Shown here: positions 37,646-50,619 of the stretch, in pieces
Numbering within the stretch: position 1 is the first letter of the stretch
Layout: each line of letters begins with the position of its first letter
Origin: Pohlia nutans
Taxonomy: Eukaryota > Streptophyta > Bryopsida > Bryales > Mniaceae
NCBI GenBank assembly: GCA_022496805.1
Contig: CM040100.1
Coordinates: 20,737,009 to 20,801,008, forward strand
Length of the DNA: 64,000 nt
Reading direction: 5' to 3'
Translations under genes and position numbers: made by a program
The notes under the pieces: generated by a model
The model's database searches: none
The model's input: the letters and a program-made list of their open reading frames with translations, nothing else
Told to the model about the DNA's origin: nothing

Positions 37646-40600
37646 GGTGAGTGGGCCAACAACAAATGTTGATTATAAACTGACTTCTATTCTATAATTA
37701 CTTCATGAATGGCACTCCAGTGTGCCAAAAACCAATAATCACTAAAATAGTTTAGTGATTGTTGATTTTGAAGCATTATTTGGAGGCACCTCATTGGAAG
37801 GAACCATGTTTATTCAAAGTGATTTTATGATCCTTCAAGGCATATTCATTGTCAATTTCAATCCAAGTCTACTGTCATATATAAACAACCTAAACCTTGG
37901 ACTTTGAAAATTCATAACTTATCCAATATAAGTTCAAAAATTATGATTTAACTTGGGGTAGATTTAGAATCGATTTGCTAATCCATTTTAATTATCAAAT
38001 TGTACCTCAAATTACTGTAAATAGGCGTTGTGCTTAAAGTATTGGTTTATAGCCCACTCACCTTATACGTTTTCCAAGGATGTTCAACTAACATAGACAT
38101 ACTTTAGTTGATGTACACCACCAATACATGAGGATGGAATTGAGTGTTGGGTGATGATGGGTATGTCTACATTATGTTTGGATGTGGTGGCAAAAGTTAT
38201 TGCATTCCGTATAATTTTTGAAGTTTATGAAATTGTGACATTGTTACACAGTGGCCGATATACCGGTAGTGAATAGCTACAATTACATGAGGTCAACTAG
38301 TTTGTGGTGCATTTGTGGTGCAGGATGCAATATATTCCTAGAATAGTCGTTGACATTAACAAAAAAAAAATCCTAAACTCCAAATTCTAAACCCTGATTC
38401 CTAAACTCCAAACCCTAAACTACCACGTGGCACTGTTGATAGGACAAATATTCTGCACTTGCACCCCGCAACCCGCACCCCCTGCACTTTGCACCCCAAT
38501 CCCGCACCACGCAGTAGCCAGCCCCCAGTTACAGTATCTTATTACTGTAACATCTAGTGTATTTGCATTGTAGACATGATGCTTGTTTTATTCCTTGTTT
38601 GATACATCACTGAATATGCATGTTTACACTCATAACTCTTTTATATCACACCTTGCTAACCAACATTAACGAGTTCACAACTTGACATGTGGAAAGTGTC
38701 CAATCACATGTCTAAAAGATAGCAAATATTCTCTACAAATATTAGAATATGATATTCCCTTTGTGATCCATAAATATTGATTGTCCTAGTTTTTGGCGTG
38801 GTTTAATATAACGCTTTTTTGCCAAAAAACCATCTTAGTATTCAAAAAACGGTCTATTTTTAATAGTAGTTTGTAGTTTTTGTGTCACTTTCATTGTTCA
38901 TCCCGTTTGAAGTGGGTAGGGCTCACTTTTGAAGTATAAAACTTAAGACAAATATTGCAAAAAGGAAATTGTCGAAAATGAGGACAATTATTTCTAGTCA
39001 GGGGGGACATTGAAGAGTGTGATAACAACAAGTTCAAAGTGTACCTTCTTCAAATCCTATAGATATACCTAAGCACCCAAATTCACTCACCTCTTCATTG
39101 TGAGAAGAAAGACTTTGAAGTTTTGGTCTCTAAATTCTATTTGTTTCCAATAAGTTGATCATATATGTTTCAAAAAGTCACATGTTTATCAAGCCAATTG
39201 TAGTCTATATTAGGGTTGTACATGTACATAGAGGACTAATCAATATGAAATAAGGATATGAATATGAATGTCAAATATGAGACCAATTTGGTATGAGTTA
39301 AAACAATACCTCAATTAGACTCTTATTGCCCTCAATAGCATTTGTTTCTGATACTTTGATAGAGACTATTATTGCCAATAAACATCGTAATTTCATATTA
39401 TAAATTGATATTATCTGATATCCTACTAGGATACATATGTACTATTACAAAATCCTCAAAATGACTTACTTCAAAATTTTAAAAATGATCCTTTGAACTA
39501 TTGGTATTGGATTTGTTTTATTCCTCCCAAAATGAATTATATGCGCACTAGTTGGTATGTTGAAACTTTAATACCAATACAACATTATAAGTTTGTACCA
39601 TTGAGGTGTCTTTTTGTCATATAGTACATTTGTTATTATGCAAATTGCAAATGTTATACTACCGGTATAGATATTAAAAGGAATGATGAATCTTCAAGGC
39701 CAAATTATTATAGAATTTCCTTCTAATGAATGATGTAAAAGAAAAGAAAGCATAGCTGTGAAAGTTTAAGAATAAGTTTCAAAAGTATATTTATTGTTTC
39801 TCTTTTGTATGCGCCCTTAAGTTTGCTTCAGTTTGTCAAAAATATCAATGCTACATGGTAGTGAAAGCTTTGTACTATGAAAATGAAGGTAATTTGCAAA
39901 CATGAATTGATATTTTTGGAATAATATTTTGGAATGATATTTTCAGGCTCAAAATTGTTTAGGAAAAACTTGAAAAAAAATATTGCTCAACAAATTGCAA
40001 GCTCCAACATCCCCAATGCATATGGTCAAATATTCCAACTACCACCCCAATCCTTGCAGATAATTGAATTACATCACTAAAATTTGCAATTCCGAACTCC
40101 AAAGCTCTAATCTTTATTTTACCTAAAGTTTTGAAAGTTTCACTTATATTTTGTCCCCAACACTTCGACACCTCTTCAGTTCTTTAATACATATTCACTT
40201 TCTCCAAATTCCAATTTCAATCTCACAAATAATTTTTAGTATTGTACACAACAACAAGCCACGTGATACTTATCAATCACATCTTAGTAGTTATTGTTAG
40301 CATTATGACTACCAACCACTTCACCTAATATTTAAGACAACACCTAATATTTTATACAAATGGAAGTACAACAGTTTGCAACCTTTTGTGTCTGTCAAAA
40401 ACTGTCAATTCACATTACGTGCATCTTTGTGGCTTACCTTATAAATAATGGACACAATACACTTCCTTATTAAGTGACCTTATGACACAATACACGTCCT
40501 TATTAAACGACATTTATGAAGTATACTGACATAATGCATGTCTATATTAAATGACACGCTGCATTAATTAGCACCATATAGCATCAATTGACCGAGTAAT

Positions 40601-41446
40601 TGACACCTTGCTATCAAGTGACACCAAATATAAATGATTGACAAATTGTAATGCACCACATTTTTGGAATTTTTGTCTTGTAACTTATTATAATTGATAT
40701 TAGCATTGAAATGGAGCAAGACGTTCATTCAATCCTAATAATAAAAAGTATCCATAACCATTATTTAGGTGACTTTGATCATAGGCATATTGTGAAATGC
40801 AGTGATCGATTTGGGCCAAGAATGCAATGAATTTACTTGAGACTACGTTCTTAGCAACATCACACAAACTTCAATCGTGGTACAAGAGGCACCATCATAC
40901 AATTTGTTTCACATTCATTTATTCTTTCTTAAAATCCCACTATAGATGGCTTTATGCAAATTTCATTTTGCAGTACAAAGCACATTTGTAACCATAAACT
41001 CAATAAATCAAACATCTATAGAAAAAATGTTGGAAAATAATTTGTGTCTTTAAAGAATTTCATCATTTGATTTGATAATTGATTGAGAGTCACGAGGTTA
41101 AAGGTGGTTTTTGGACATATCCAATGCGTATGCATACATTGTGGATGTTTGGGAATTCAATTTTTGGTCAATGAGATATCTAGCTATGTTAAGTAGTGAG
41201 GTTATGCTATATAACCCTCTCCTACTTGGCAAATTATATCTACTTGATTGATCAAAAAGCAACATTTCTCTTGAATATATAAGAGAATGAAGACACATGA
41301 TTACATTTCTATGTTTGCATTTATTAAGGTAGTGCCGACAAAAATTATTATGGAGAAAATAGGATTTTGATGTTTATCGAATGCACGATTTGTAACTTCA
41401 TGGTATAAAAGAAAAATCAAGATATTTTTCTTTTCTAATTTACTAT
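37646..41446. other. Long A+T-rich gene-free stretch
   Basis: No gene is recognised. Small features inside: a degenerate telomere-like run of CCTAAACTCC/AAACCCTAAAC motifs at 38365-38425, next to a C-rich block at 38455-38525. A short degenerate repeat of GACACAATACAC..TCCTTATTAA lies at 40450-40560. Confidence 0.45.
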
Positions 41447-41981
41447 TTAACCCTTGAAAGCCCGAGGGGTATTGGACAAAACATAGATGTGTTATAATAC
41501 GTGCCTTTCATACGTTTGATGAAGTTTGGTGCAATAGACAAAATGTTGGGCGTCATCTCTACAATTTATCCATATAGTTGAACCTTCAAAAATAACTTTA
41601 GATTTTTTTAATGAATTTAAAAGCAATATCCTTTGAAAATTTGTATAAATTGCAATTTTCACTTTTAGAGTTTAAAATTTAGTAGGATTAGTTAAAATTG
41701 GTTTATCTACTGTAAACTTTAAAAAGCAAAAGAAATGATGGAGGGAACATCATTACTTTCTCCAAATAGAGAAATTTATAACACTAAGACTATATTTAGG
41801 TGATCCACTTCAAAAATTTCTCTCCGGTGGAATTCAACTTGAATTGACATAATTCAAACTACATTGGAAAGTAGACTTGATATAGTATTTTCATTTAATC
41901 TAATTTTTTCCAAAAACTTATTTTTTGGTTTTGGGCATTCCATTCAAAATAGGCATGGACCTATAAATGGTTAAGGGTTAA
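41447..41981. mobile_element. TTAA-flanked element 10
   Basis: TTAA (41447-41450), CCCTTGAAAGCCC ... AATGGTTAAGGG, TTAA (41978-41981); the body is 527 bp. The termini match the family less well than others, consistent with age. 41982-43687 is A+T-rich with no feature seen. Confidence 0.65.
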
Positions 41982-44900
41982 CAAAGAATAAAACTGAAAT
42001 AGTAATTTATTGAATAAACATATTAAAATTCGAGTACGCATTATTTTGTTTATAATTTGGTCCCACAAATTTAGATAAAAAATCAAATATTTGGAGGGAT
42101 TTGGAAGTATTTTGGTTCAATTAATTATTGAAGTTTTTATTTCATATTCATATATGTTATCTCAATAATAAGTCAACATAAATATTGCTAAAATATTATT
42201 TTTCATGTTAATTTATAATTGATATTTCTTTCAAAGACCATAAGAACAATTATAGATACTAACCATAGTTATTTCATGTATATGCATGGCATTGATTAGA
42301 AGCATAATTTGTTCTTTAATATGCTTCAATCAAGATTACGGAGTACAAAGTATAAGAATTTGAGTACATACTTGAAACATGTTTTTTGCAACTTTTGAGT
42401 ATGGTAAATATGTACTTCTAATAAAATAATATTTTTCTTAAGCTTTTCAAAAAACATTTCACATTCATTTCAAGTTACTTTTGTCGGTGTTTGTATTCCA
42501 ATCTTAAATATTTGTTGTCGAAGCACTTGTGTTCATATGTACAAATGCATCATATTTTTTAACATTGCATAGTTCTAACATTGTTTGTGCAACCACGAAT
42601 TTTAAAAGGCATTATTATATCAAGCTACTTTTGGTATTATAATGTTGTACAAAACTTAAACTCATACAAATTTAAAAAAATATATATATGGACAAAAAAT
42701 ATTTAAAAAATCCAAATCAATATATAGTTGTCTTTTGGTTGATTTGAGCAATCACAAAATAAATCATAATTTTATATTTTAAATTTTATATATTTTAACT
42801 GGTATTGAGCTTTATCATAATAGAATTGTGCATATTTATTACCACCAATTGGTTTAATTGGCACATTAATCACAAAGCTATGTGACAAAAAAAAGATTCA
42901 CGTTATATAGTGCATATGCATAATTTAGTGAAATCTTTACTATAATGCATTTGATGTTGTTGATAAATTTCTTTATATTATTCAAAAAATTATTCTTATC
43001 ATCTATAAGTTCTTTTTCAAATGAGATGAAAAAATTGTAAGATAACATTGTAATATTGTAAAAAAATTAATATTGTAATTTATAATTATTTTAATATTGT
43101 AAGATATAAGACATTGATATTTCTAAATATTTTGATTTTAAATTGCAATACTACCAAAGAATTCATGGTATTCAGAAGGTTTGGCAAAATTTTAATCATG
43201 ATGCAAACCTCCTATATATAGAGATGGTTTCCAAACCATTTATAAAATTTGTAATTTATACGTTCAACTTTTTGTAGCAATAATGCAAAATCTCACCTTC
43301 AAGAAAAAACGCAAACTTCTCGCAAATTTCAACTATTGTTTGAACCAAAAGGTTTGATTTTGAAGTGCAAATTGTTGTTTTGGTGTAGAAAGGGTTTCCA
43401 TTTTCATTTGATTTTTGAAATTTCGTGTGATATTAATGCCAATGTTCAATAGATTCTAAAAGGCAGGTATTGTCGGTTAAGTTGGTTATTTACAAGTATG
43501 GCAGTAGATAGTTGGGAGTTGAAAATGTGTCATGAAGGAGGAAGTTTCAAATATAAGTAGGATGATCGTTTTTACTATTTTTAGCAAACAAGTGTGGTAT
43601 GACTCTTTTAGCAATCATCTTTTTGTGCACATTTCTACTTTTTCATTGATTAATAGTATATTTGTATACTCCTTTGTTCAAATTGGGTTAACCCCTAAAG
43701 GACTAGGACCGTATTCTCACAAAAAACCATGAAAAACGCAGCATTTGGAAGTTGCAGAAGAAATCATATGTTTTTTTTAGTTTTTTCATCATTTAACCGT
43801 AAGATCTAATACCCAACTTGAATTTTCATGTGAGCACAAAATTTGAGAGCAAAATGACCATTAGATTCTTAGATTATAAGGATCAAAGTTGCAAAAGAAG
43901 ATTTTTTGGGGTTCAATCCGGTGACAAATTTGAACTTTAGAAATTAATATCTTTTTTTTGAATGGGTTAGAAATTCATTGAATGGCAAGGCCATGTTAAC
44001 AATTGAGTTAAGTCTTCAAATATAAAATCTTGTAAGAAAAAAGCTCATATTAATTTTTTCATAAAACAATTACTAGAAGTGGGTACAAAGTGAAAGGAAA
44101 AAGAAAATCATTAATAAGTTTGACATGGAATTGTAAAACGTCAATCTTAACGGTGAGAATGTTGTACTTGGAAATCTTCACCTAGTGCCTTTTATTTCAT
44201 TAAAAAATATTGAAAATTGAGTTTAGAAATGAGCTTCAAATTTTTTTTTGTCCAAACTGCCCAAAAAACATATCTCCTCATAACTTTTATCCCATTGCTC
44301 AAAATGGGTAGATTTAAAGCTTCATTTGTAGATAAAGATCAACCAATAACAAGGGTTTCGTTAAAAGTGCCTATTGAAATGTGCACTATTTTTTGGGATT
44401 ATTTTTTAATATTTTAATCACAAATTTTGGTATGTATAAGCAATAATATTGTACTTTGGCTAGAGTCTTTTCAGATACTATTGATTGAAAATAAATCCAA
44501 AGCAAGCTATGTAAAATATATGTGTGTCATATTTATTTTGTGCTTTAAGTTTATAATCAAGAATTTTTTATAATATTAGATCAATTAAACGGCTAAAAAA
44601 CATTATTTTGTGCATCTTCAATAATTGTTTGTAAGTTTGATAGAAATTGTAACACTTACACCCTAATTTTTAGTTAAAAGATTGAAAAATAAACCAATCC
44701 TAATTGGCAAGACACACCATGGAAGCAAAAACATTTAAAATGATAAATTCAAAAAAAAAGAATAATGTACTTGTGTCACTTTATATTTGAATACTTAAAA
44801 ACAATAAAGTCAAACAAAAAAATAAAGCATGTGTCTTATTTATGTATTTGAAGTTCTGAAATTTTAATAATTAGAAGAACAACTAAAAAATATATACTAA

Positions 44901-45509
44901 GTTTTGAGAACCATATCCATAGTGGTAATCTTAATAAATCCATACAATCAATTAAACCAATTTTGTATTTAAATTTACATATTACAATGTAAACTATAAT
45001 GAGATTGAATGTGTGATACTTTTTATGAAAATAAACTTTAAATCATAAAAAAATCTTATTGAGGCAATTCCAAGCAAACAAACTAAATTGAATTTGTTGA
45101 TTATGTGTTTATACAGTAAATTCTTTGAAGGAATTTGAAAAAAGATACACCATGATAGTAAAACACAATAATATATAGTATACTCAAGTAATAAGTTACA
45201 TGGTAACAAATATTCTATACTCTATATCATATCACTATAATACTATAATATATTATTAATATCAACTAAACAAATCTAGCCATCCAAAGAGTCTAAACCC
45301 AAGCCTAGAGAAAACATATTCTTGCGCACATCTGGATGTATCAATGCATTTTCTTCTTTGGGGGGGGGGGGCCTTTGAAGGCCCGCCCCCTTTACTCCGC
45401 ATGAGAAGTCCTCCAAAAAGACCTCCTAAAATCACACAATAACATCAACAAACAAACAAATAGTCAATATGCATGAAAAACTACGAATAATAAGAATAAG
45501 TGATTTTTA

Positions 45510-46930
45510 CTAAAAGAGTGCGACATGTGCCACACCTCCAAAAACTTCAATTGCAAAAACACTCAAATTTATAAAGATTCATTCTTTGTACAATCAATCA
45601 AAGAAATGCCACACCTTTCAATATAACATCAACAATAGGAGTAAAGCATATGCATCACCCCCTCAATTCTACATAAGCAAAGAAACTTAAGTACAACTAA
45701 GTTCAAAATTATACAGAAAGAGTGTGGCATGTGCCTCACCCCCTAAATTCAAGAAAAGCAACAATGCAAAAAATACATACAATCACATCGAGAATAAGAA
45801 TTAAACACATTGAGTGAGACATGTGCCTCATCCCCGAAATCCCATATGAAAAATAACAACTAAAAACGTTATAAATAAAAATTAAACACAAAGGGTGTCA
45901 CAACCTCACAAAAATATGAGAGTATAAACTCAATGACATCAAAAACAAAAAAACAAACACAACGGAGGAGGCATGTGCCTCACCCTCACAAAAATACAAG
46001 AGCATAAACTCAAGAACATCAAAAAAAATTAAACACAAGGGGGTGAGCCATATGCCTCACCTTCAAAAAAAATATGAGAACTTAAACTCAATGACATCAA
46101 GAACAAAAACCAAACACAAAGGGGTGAGGCATGTGCCTCACCTTCACAAAATTATGAGAGCATAAATATAAGGGCATAAACTAAATGACATAAAAAAAAA
46201 ATCAAACACAAAGGGATGAGGCATGTGCCTCACCCTTACAAAAAGATGAGAGCATAACCTCAAGGACATAAAAAAAGAAACTAAACATAAAGGGTGGGGC
46301 ATGTGCCTCACCCTCAGAAAAATATGTGAACCTAAACTCAATGACATCAAAAACAAAAATCAAACACAAGAGGGTGAGGCATGTGCCTCACCCTCACAAA
46401 AATATGAGAGCATAAACTCCATGACATCAAAAACAAAAATCAAACACAAGGGGGTGAGCTATGTGCCTCATCCTCAGAAAAATATGAGAGCATAAACTCA
46501 AGGACATAAAATAAAAATAAAAAACTTAAACACAAAGGGGTGAGGCATGTGCCTCACTCTTAGAAAAATATGAGATTATAATCTCACTGACATCAAAAAC
46601 ATGAATCAAACACAAAGGGTGAGGCTTGTGCCTCACCTCCAAAATGGCACATGAGCAAAATCAATCAAGTACAATCAAAATTGAAATCAAACATAGCAGG
46701 GGTGAGGCATGTGCCTCACCTTCTAAATTCTACATGAGTGAAATGCATAAATACAATCAAAACGAGAACCAAACACATGGAGTGAGATATGTGGCATACA
46801 TTTGGTATGTTTGCATAATGAACATAAAATGAGATTGTGATTACGATGCAAGGAGTGAGGTATGTCGTGAGTTTAGAAATTTAAAATCAGATTGCAATTC
46901 AAGTAGTGAGGCATGTGCCTCATTCCAAAA
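45510..46930 (+). repeat. Left array of palindrome-containing repeats (~78-bp units)
   Basis: About 18 units, each with a core close to GGTGAGGCATGTGCCTCACC, a 20-bp imperfect palindrome. The spacers resemble AAAAATATGAGAGCATAAAC, then TCAATGACATCAAAAAC and CAAACACAA. Core arms are more conserved than spacers in several units. Short reading frames through it are repeat artefacts. A run of 11 G and GGGCCTTTGAAGGCCC (45361-45390) lies just before the array. Confidence 0.9.
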
Positions 46931-46939
46931 AATGTTCAC

Positions 46940-48060
46940 AGAAACTCCACACATCCTCCTCAAATTGAAAATAAAAAACATTGAATTTTAAATTTTAGAA
47001 TTTGGTAATAAGTGAGATGAGAACTTAATTACAAAACTCATAATCTAGATTTTGAGATTGTGTCGTCAAGTGATATATGTCCAGAACCCTAAATATTTAC
47101 AACTTTAAAGGAATGTGAGTTATAATACAAATAATTTAACATATTGATGATTCAAAAATTCTCAAAGATGCAAATTTCAGAGTTTTATAAATACAAGCAA
47201 ATGTTATTGGAACTGAGATTTGAGATTGTGATGTGCACATAGCAACAATTTGGTGGTTGAATACTAAATGAAGCTGGAAACCCTAAAAAGAATTTAGATC
47301 TAGATCTAGATGAAATTTGAAAGTCGGAAACTTACCCTTATTTTAGTACTGAAATGATAAACACAATAGATCTGAAGGAAACTAAGAATCAGAAGCGCTC
47401 CAAAGTAGATCTTAGTACGAGAAGTTAGGGCCCAAGTGAGATAAATCAACAAGATTCTTGGTAGTGTGTTGAATCTTGTTTATAGATGAGGTGTTAACCG
47501 CGTAGTAGAGTTGAAGTGATGCAACCTGTAGCAAGAAGGTAGAAGGTTTAGTACCACACAAACAAGGTTATCTAGATATGCAGAACAAGTAGATCAGAAC
47601 GTGGGTTGTACCAAGGCGGAGGCATTAATGTTGCAAATCACCACTATACAAGATTCGGCACTTTGCAAGCGAAGCAAGACGGTGGAGAAGAGAATCGCCG
47701 CACAAGCAAGGAGTGGCAGAGAGGAAAGGCGGCGGAGAAGAGAGAAAGGTAGGAAGAAGCGAAAACACGACCTAAACCCTATTTAGGTTTTTCAAATTTT
47801 AATTTATTTATCTTTTGTGAGATCTCCAAGTCTGTATAGCTCTAACTTACACAGATTTAAGAATTTTGACTTGAATTTTTTTGGGAGCGCCGGTGGCACT
47901 ATATTAATAGCACCCTTAAAATGGTTAGGCATGTGCAATATTAATTCCTCTACTTAGTTTCATTTACTTCAACTTATTACTCTGCAATTTAATTTTGCTT
48001 GTGACTAAACAAGGTGACGTAAATCTTACAACCTTGATAAATTTATTTGGTTTTATGAGG
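46940..48060. other. Middle segment of element Y, possible gene remnant
   Basis: Between the arrays the sequence becomes purine-rich and then G+C-richer (47550-47770). A 61-codon plus-strand frame (47601-47786) ends in a strongly basic stretch. Read on the minus strand, the same part looks like a CT-rich plant 5' leader. It may be the promoter or first exon of a lost element gene. No domain is recognised. Confidence 0.3.
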
Positions 48061-48061
48061 T

Positions 48062-50222
48062 TTAAAAGGGTGAGGCACATGCAACACCCTTTATGAGAAT
48101 AATCACCTTTGTTGAAGTCAATTTCACTTAAGTTTATGAGGGTTGAGATACATGCTACACCATCTATACATGTAATTGGTTAAGTTAGGATTTTAGGGGT
48201 TACGCATGTGCCACTTCCTTTATGAATTTAATTGCTAGGCTTGCGAGTAAGACACATGCTACACCCCATATGACACTAATTAACTTTGTTAGAATTTTAA
48301 GAGGTGAGGCACATGCCACACTCTACATAACAGTATTAACTTTGTTCAAATATGAAGGCATAAGGTAGGTGGGACACCCCGTAAGACAATAATTTGCCTT
48401 GATAGAAATTCAAGAGGTGAGACATGTGCCACACCCCATATAATTTTTTTTTGCCTAGTTAGAATCTTAAGAGGTGAGGCACATGCCACACCCCTTAAGA
48501 CAATATTTTGCCTAGTTTGAATCTTAAGAGGTCAGGCACATGCCACACCCCTTATGACAATATTTTGCCTTATTTGAATCTTAAGAGGTGAGACATGTGC
48601 CACAATCCTTATAACAATATTTTACCTAGTTTAGATCTTAAAGGGTGAGGCACATGCCACACCCCTTATAACAATATTTTGCCTAGTTTAAATCTTAAGG
48701 GGTGAGGCACATGCCACACCCCTTATAGCCCTATTTTGCCTAGTTTAAATCTTAAGGGGTGAGGCACATGCCACACCCCTCATGACTATATTTTGCCTAG
48801 TTTGAATCTTAAGGGGTGAGGCATATGCCATACCCCTTATACCGTAGTTTACTAGCAGGTTCGGCAGAAAACAATTCTAAATATATATGCCTAAAATTTC
48901 GGAATATCATTGGCATTTTTTGCCGAATATAATATAAATTATAATTCAAAATTGCCGAAAAGTGAAAAATTGTTACCTTCCACTAGATTTTACTTCGTTT
49001 GGATGCATGCGTGAATCGTAGTGGAGAGAAGGTGTTGCTCTTGTAATCAAGTTCATTTACATCCGTCCACAAAGAATATGGGTTAAGAAGTAATAAGACT
49101 CTAGCTTTTGAAATGTGTCCTACACAGATTTTTGGAGTCCAATTGAACATAGAAGATGAAGTTTTATAGAAATTTGTCCAACTAACAAAAGTTGAGAAAT
49201 CAAGCCTTCTTCTACCTCCAACAAGTTTTGTGTCAAAATAAGTCTTCATGCAAAAGATATAGACAAAATAGAGCAGCCGTGTAAAAGTCAAAATCAAAAT
49301 GCGTTCCTAACAGTTTTTCGGAGCTCGTTTGTGCATAGAAGATCAACTTTTTTGGAATTTTGTTGGTCTAAGAAAAGTTTAGAAATCAAGTAATCTTTCA
49401 CCTCCAACAAATTTTATGTCATTTGAAGACTCTATGCAAAAGTTATGCGTATTATAAAAATGAAGACTAACTAGGTGCTTCACCTCAAAGTTTACATATC
49501 CCATATGCCTTGTTGGATACAACTCCACTCCACTTGCATAAAGCACAGAGCATTCTCCACTCTTATCTCTCATCTTACTTGTCAATCAATGCAAGAGAGT
49601 TGTACATGACAATAAGCCGAATTTTAAAAAATTAAAAGAGAAAATTGCCGAAAGTATTAATATACTATTTTTAGGTGCCGAACCTACTTTTTGAACTTTA
49701 ATTAAATATTAGGTAGCAAGTTGCCAAACCTGCTAGTAAACTACGATAACAATATTTTGCCTAATTTAAATCTTAAGGGGTGAGGCACATGCCACACCCC
49801 TCATGACGATATTTTGCCTAGTTTGAATCTTAAGGGGTGAGGCATATGCCATACCCCTTATAACAATATTTTGCCTAGTTTAAATCTTAAGGGGTGAGGC
49901 ACATGCCACACCCCTTATAGCCCTATTTTGCTTAGTTTAAATCTTAAGGGATGAGGCACATGTCACACCTCTCATGGCGATATTTTGCCTAGTTTGAATC
50001 TTAAGGGGTGAGGCACATGCCACACCCCTTATAGCCCTATTTTGCCTAGTTTAAATCTTAAGGGGTGAGGCATATGCCACACCCCTTATAACAATATTTT
50101 ACCTAGTTTAAATCTTAAGGGGTGAGGCACATGCCACACCCCTTATAACAATATTTTGCCTAGTTTGAATCTTAAGGGGTGAGGCACATGCCACACCCCT
50201 CATGACGATAGTTAATTTTGTT
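48062..50222 (+). repeat. Right array of palindrome-containing repeats (~58-bp units)
   Basis: About 21 units with a core near AAGGGGTGAGGCACATGCCA followed by CACCCCTT, a 28-bp near-palindrome. The spacers are close to TATAACAATATTTTGCC and TAGTTTAAATCTT. The first few units (48060-48400) are diverged; the later ones are nearly identical. The array is split at 48842-49745 by element X copy 2, and the spacer resumes directly after it. Confidence 0.92.
48842..49745. mobile_element. TIR element X, copy 2, inserted in the right array
   Basis: Left CCGTAGTTTACTAGCAGGTT, right CCTGCTAGTAAACTACG, inverted copies. The interrupted repeat unit gives the empty site: CCTTATAACAATATT occurs in neighbouring units, whereas here ATA is present on both sides (48839-48841 and 49746-49748). 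The body is 904 bp and non-coding. It matches, inverted, the outer parts of the copy at 10279-12514, and lacks the TTAA insertions seen there. Confidence 0.88.
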
Positions 50223-50403
50223 CGCATTTAAGAAATTAAGGCATAAAGTTACATCATCTATTTTGATTATTGTTGAATTACATAAAACTTTTTTTTTAAC
50301 ATGTTCTTACAATCATCTTGTTTTTTTGTATGACCAGGCATTGTTTTATCTTAAAAAAAATCATATGGATTGAAACTTAGGCATTCCTTTTTTTCTGGCA
50401 AAA

Positions 50404-50619
50404 GTGCTCTCTCTAAGTCAACAAGCTTGTGAGAACGGTATTACAAACGTTCTCTGGTATCAACCAAGAATGCCAAGAGGATTACAAGATGTAGAAGGGA
50501 CGTTTCACAATTGGTACACGGATTGTATACACCGTGCTTGGGAACCCTCTCGAGAACCACATGGTTGTGTTCCAATTGATTCTATTTTTACTGCTTGGGA
50601 GAATACCGTTGGGACCTAA
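50404..50619 (+). other. 71-codon open frame inside element Y, unrecognised
   Basis: The frame starts at a GTG and gives a protein-like mix with many Trp and Cys residues (NVLWYQPRMPRG, HNWYTDCIHRAW). It is less A+T-biased than its surroundings. It could be an exon or fragment of a transposase or captured gene. No family was recognised. Confidence 0.3.

Noticed and set aside
38365..38425. Interstitial telomere repeat
   Set aside because: Only degenerate CCTAAAC-like motifs with varied spacing; not a true (CCCTAAA)n array.
45510..50222. CRISPR-like array (regular repeats with spacers)
   Set aside because: Spacers are themselves repeated rather than unique, the genome is eukaryotic, and the array lies inside a TIR element.
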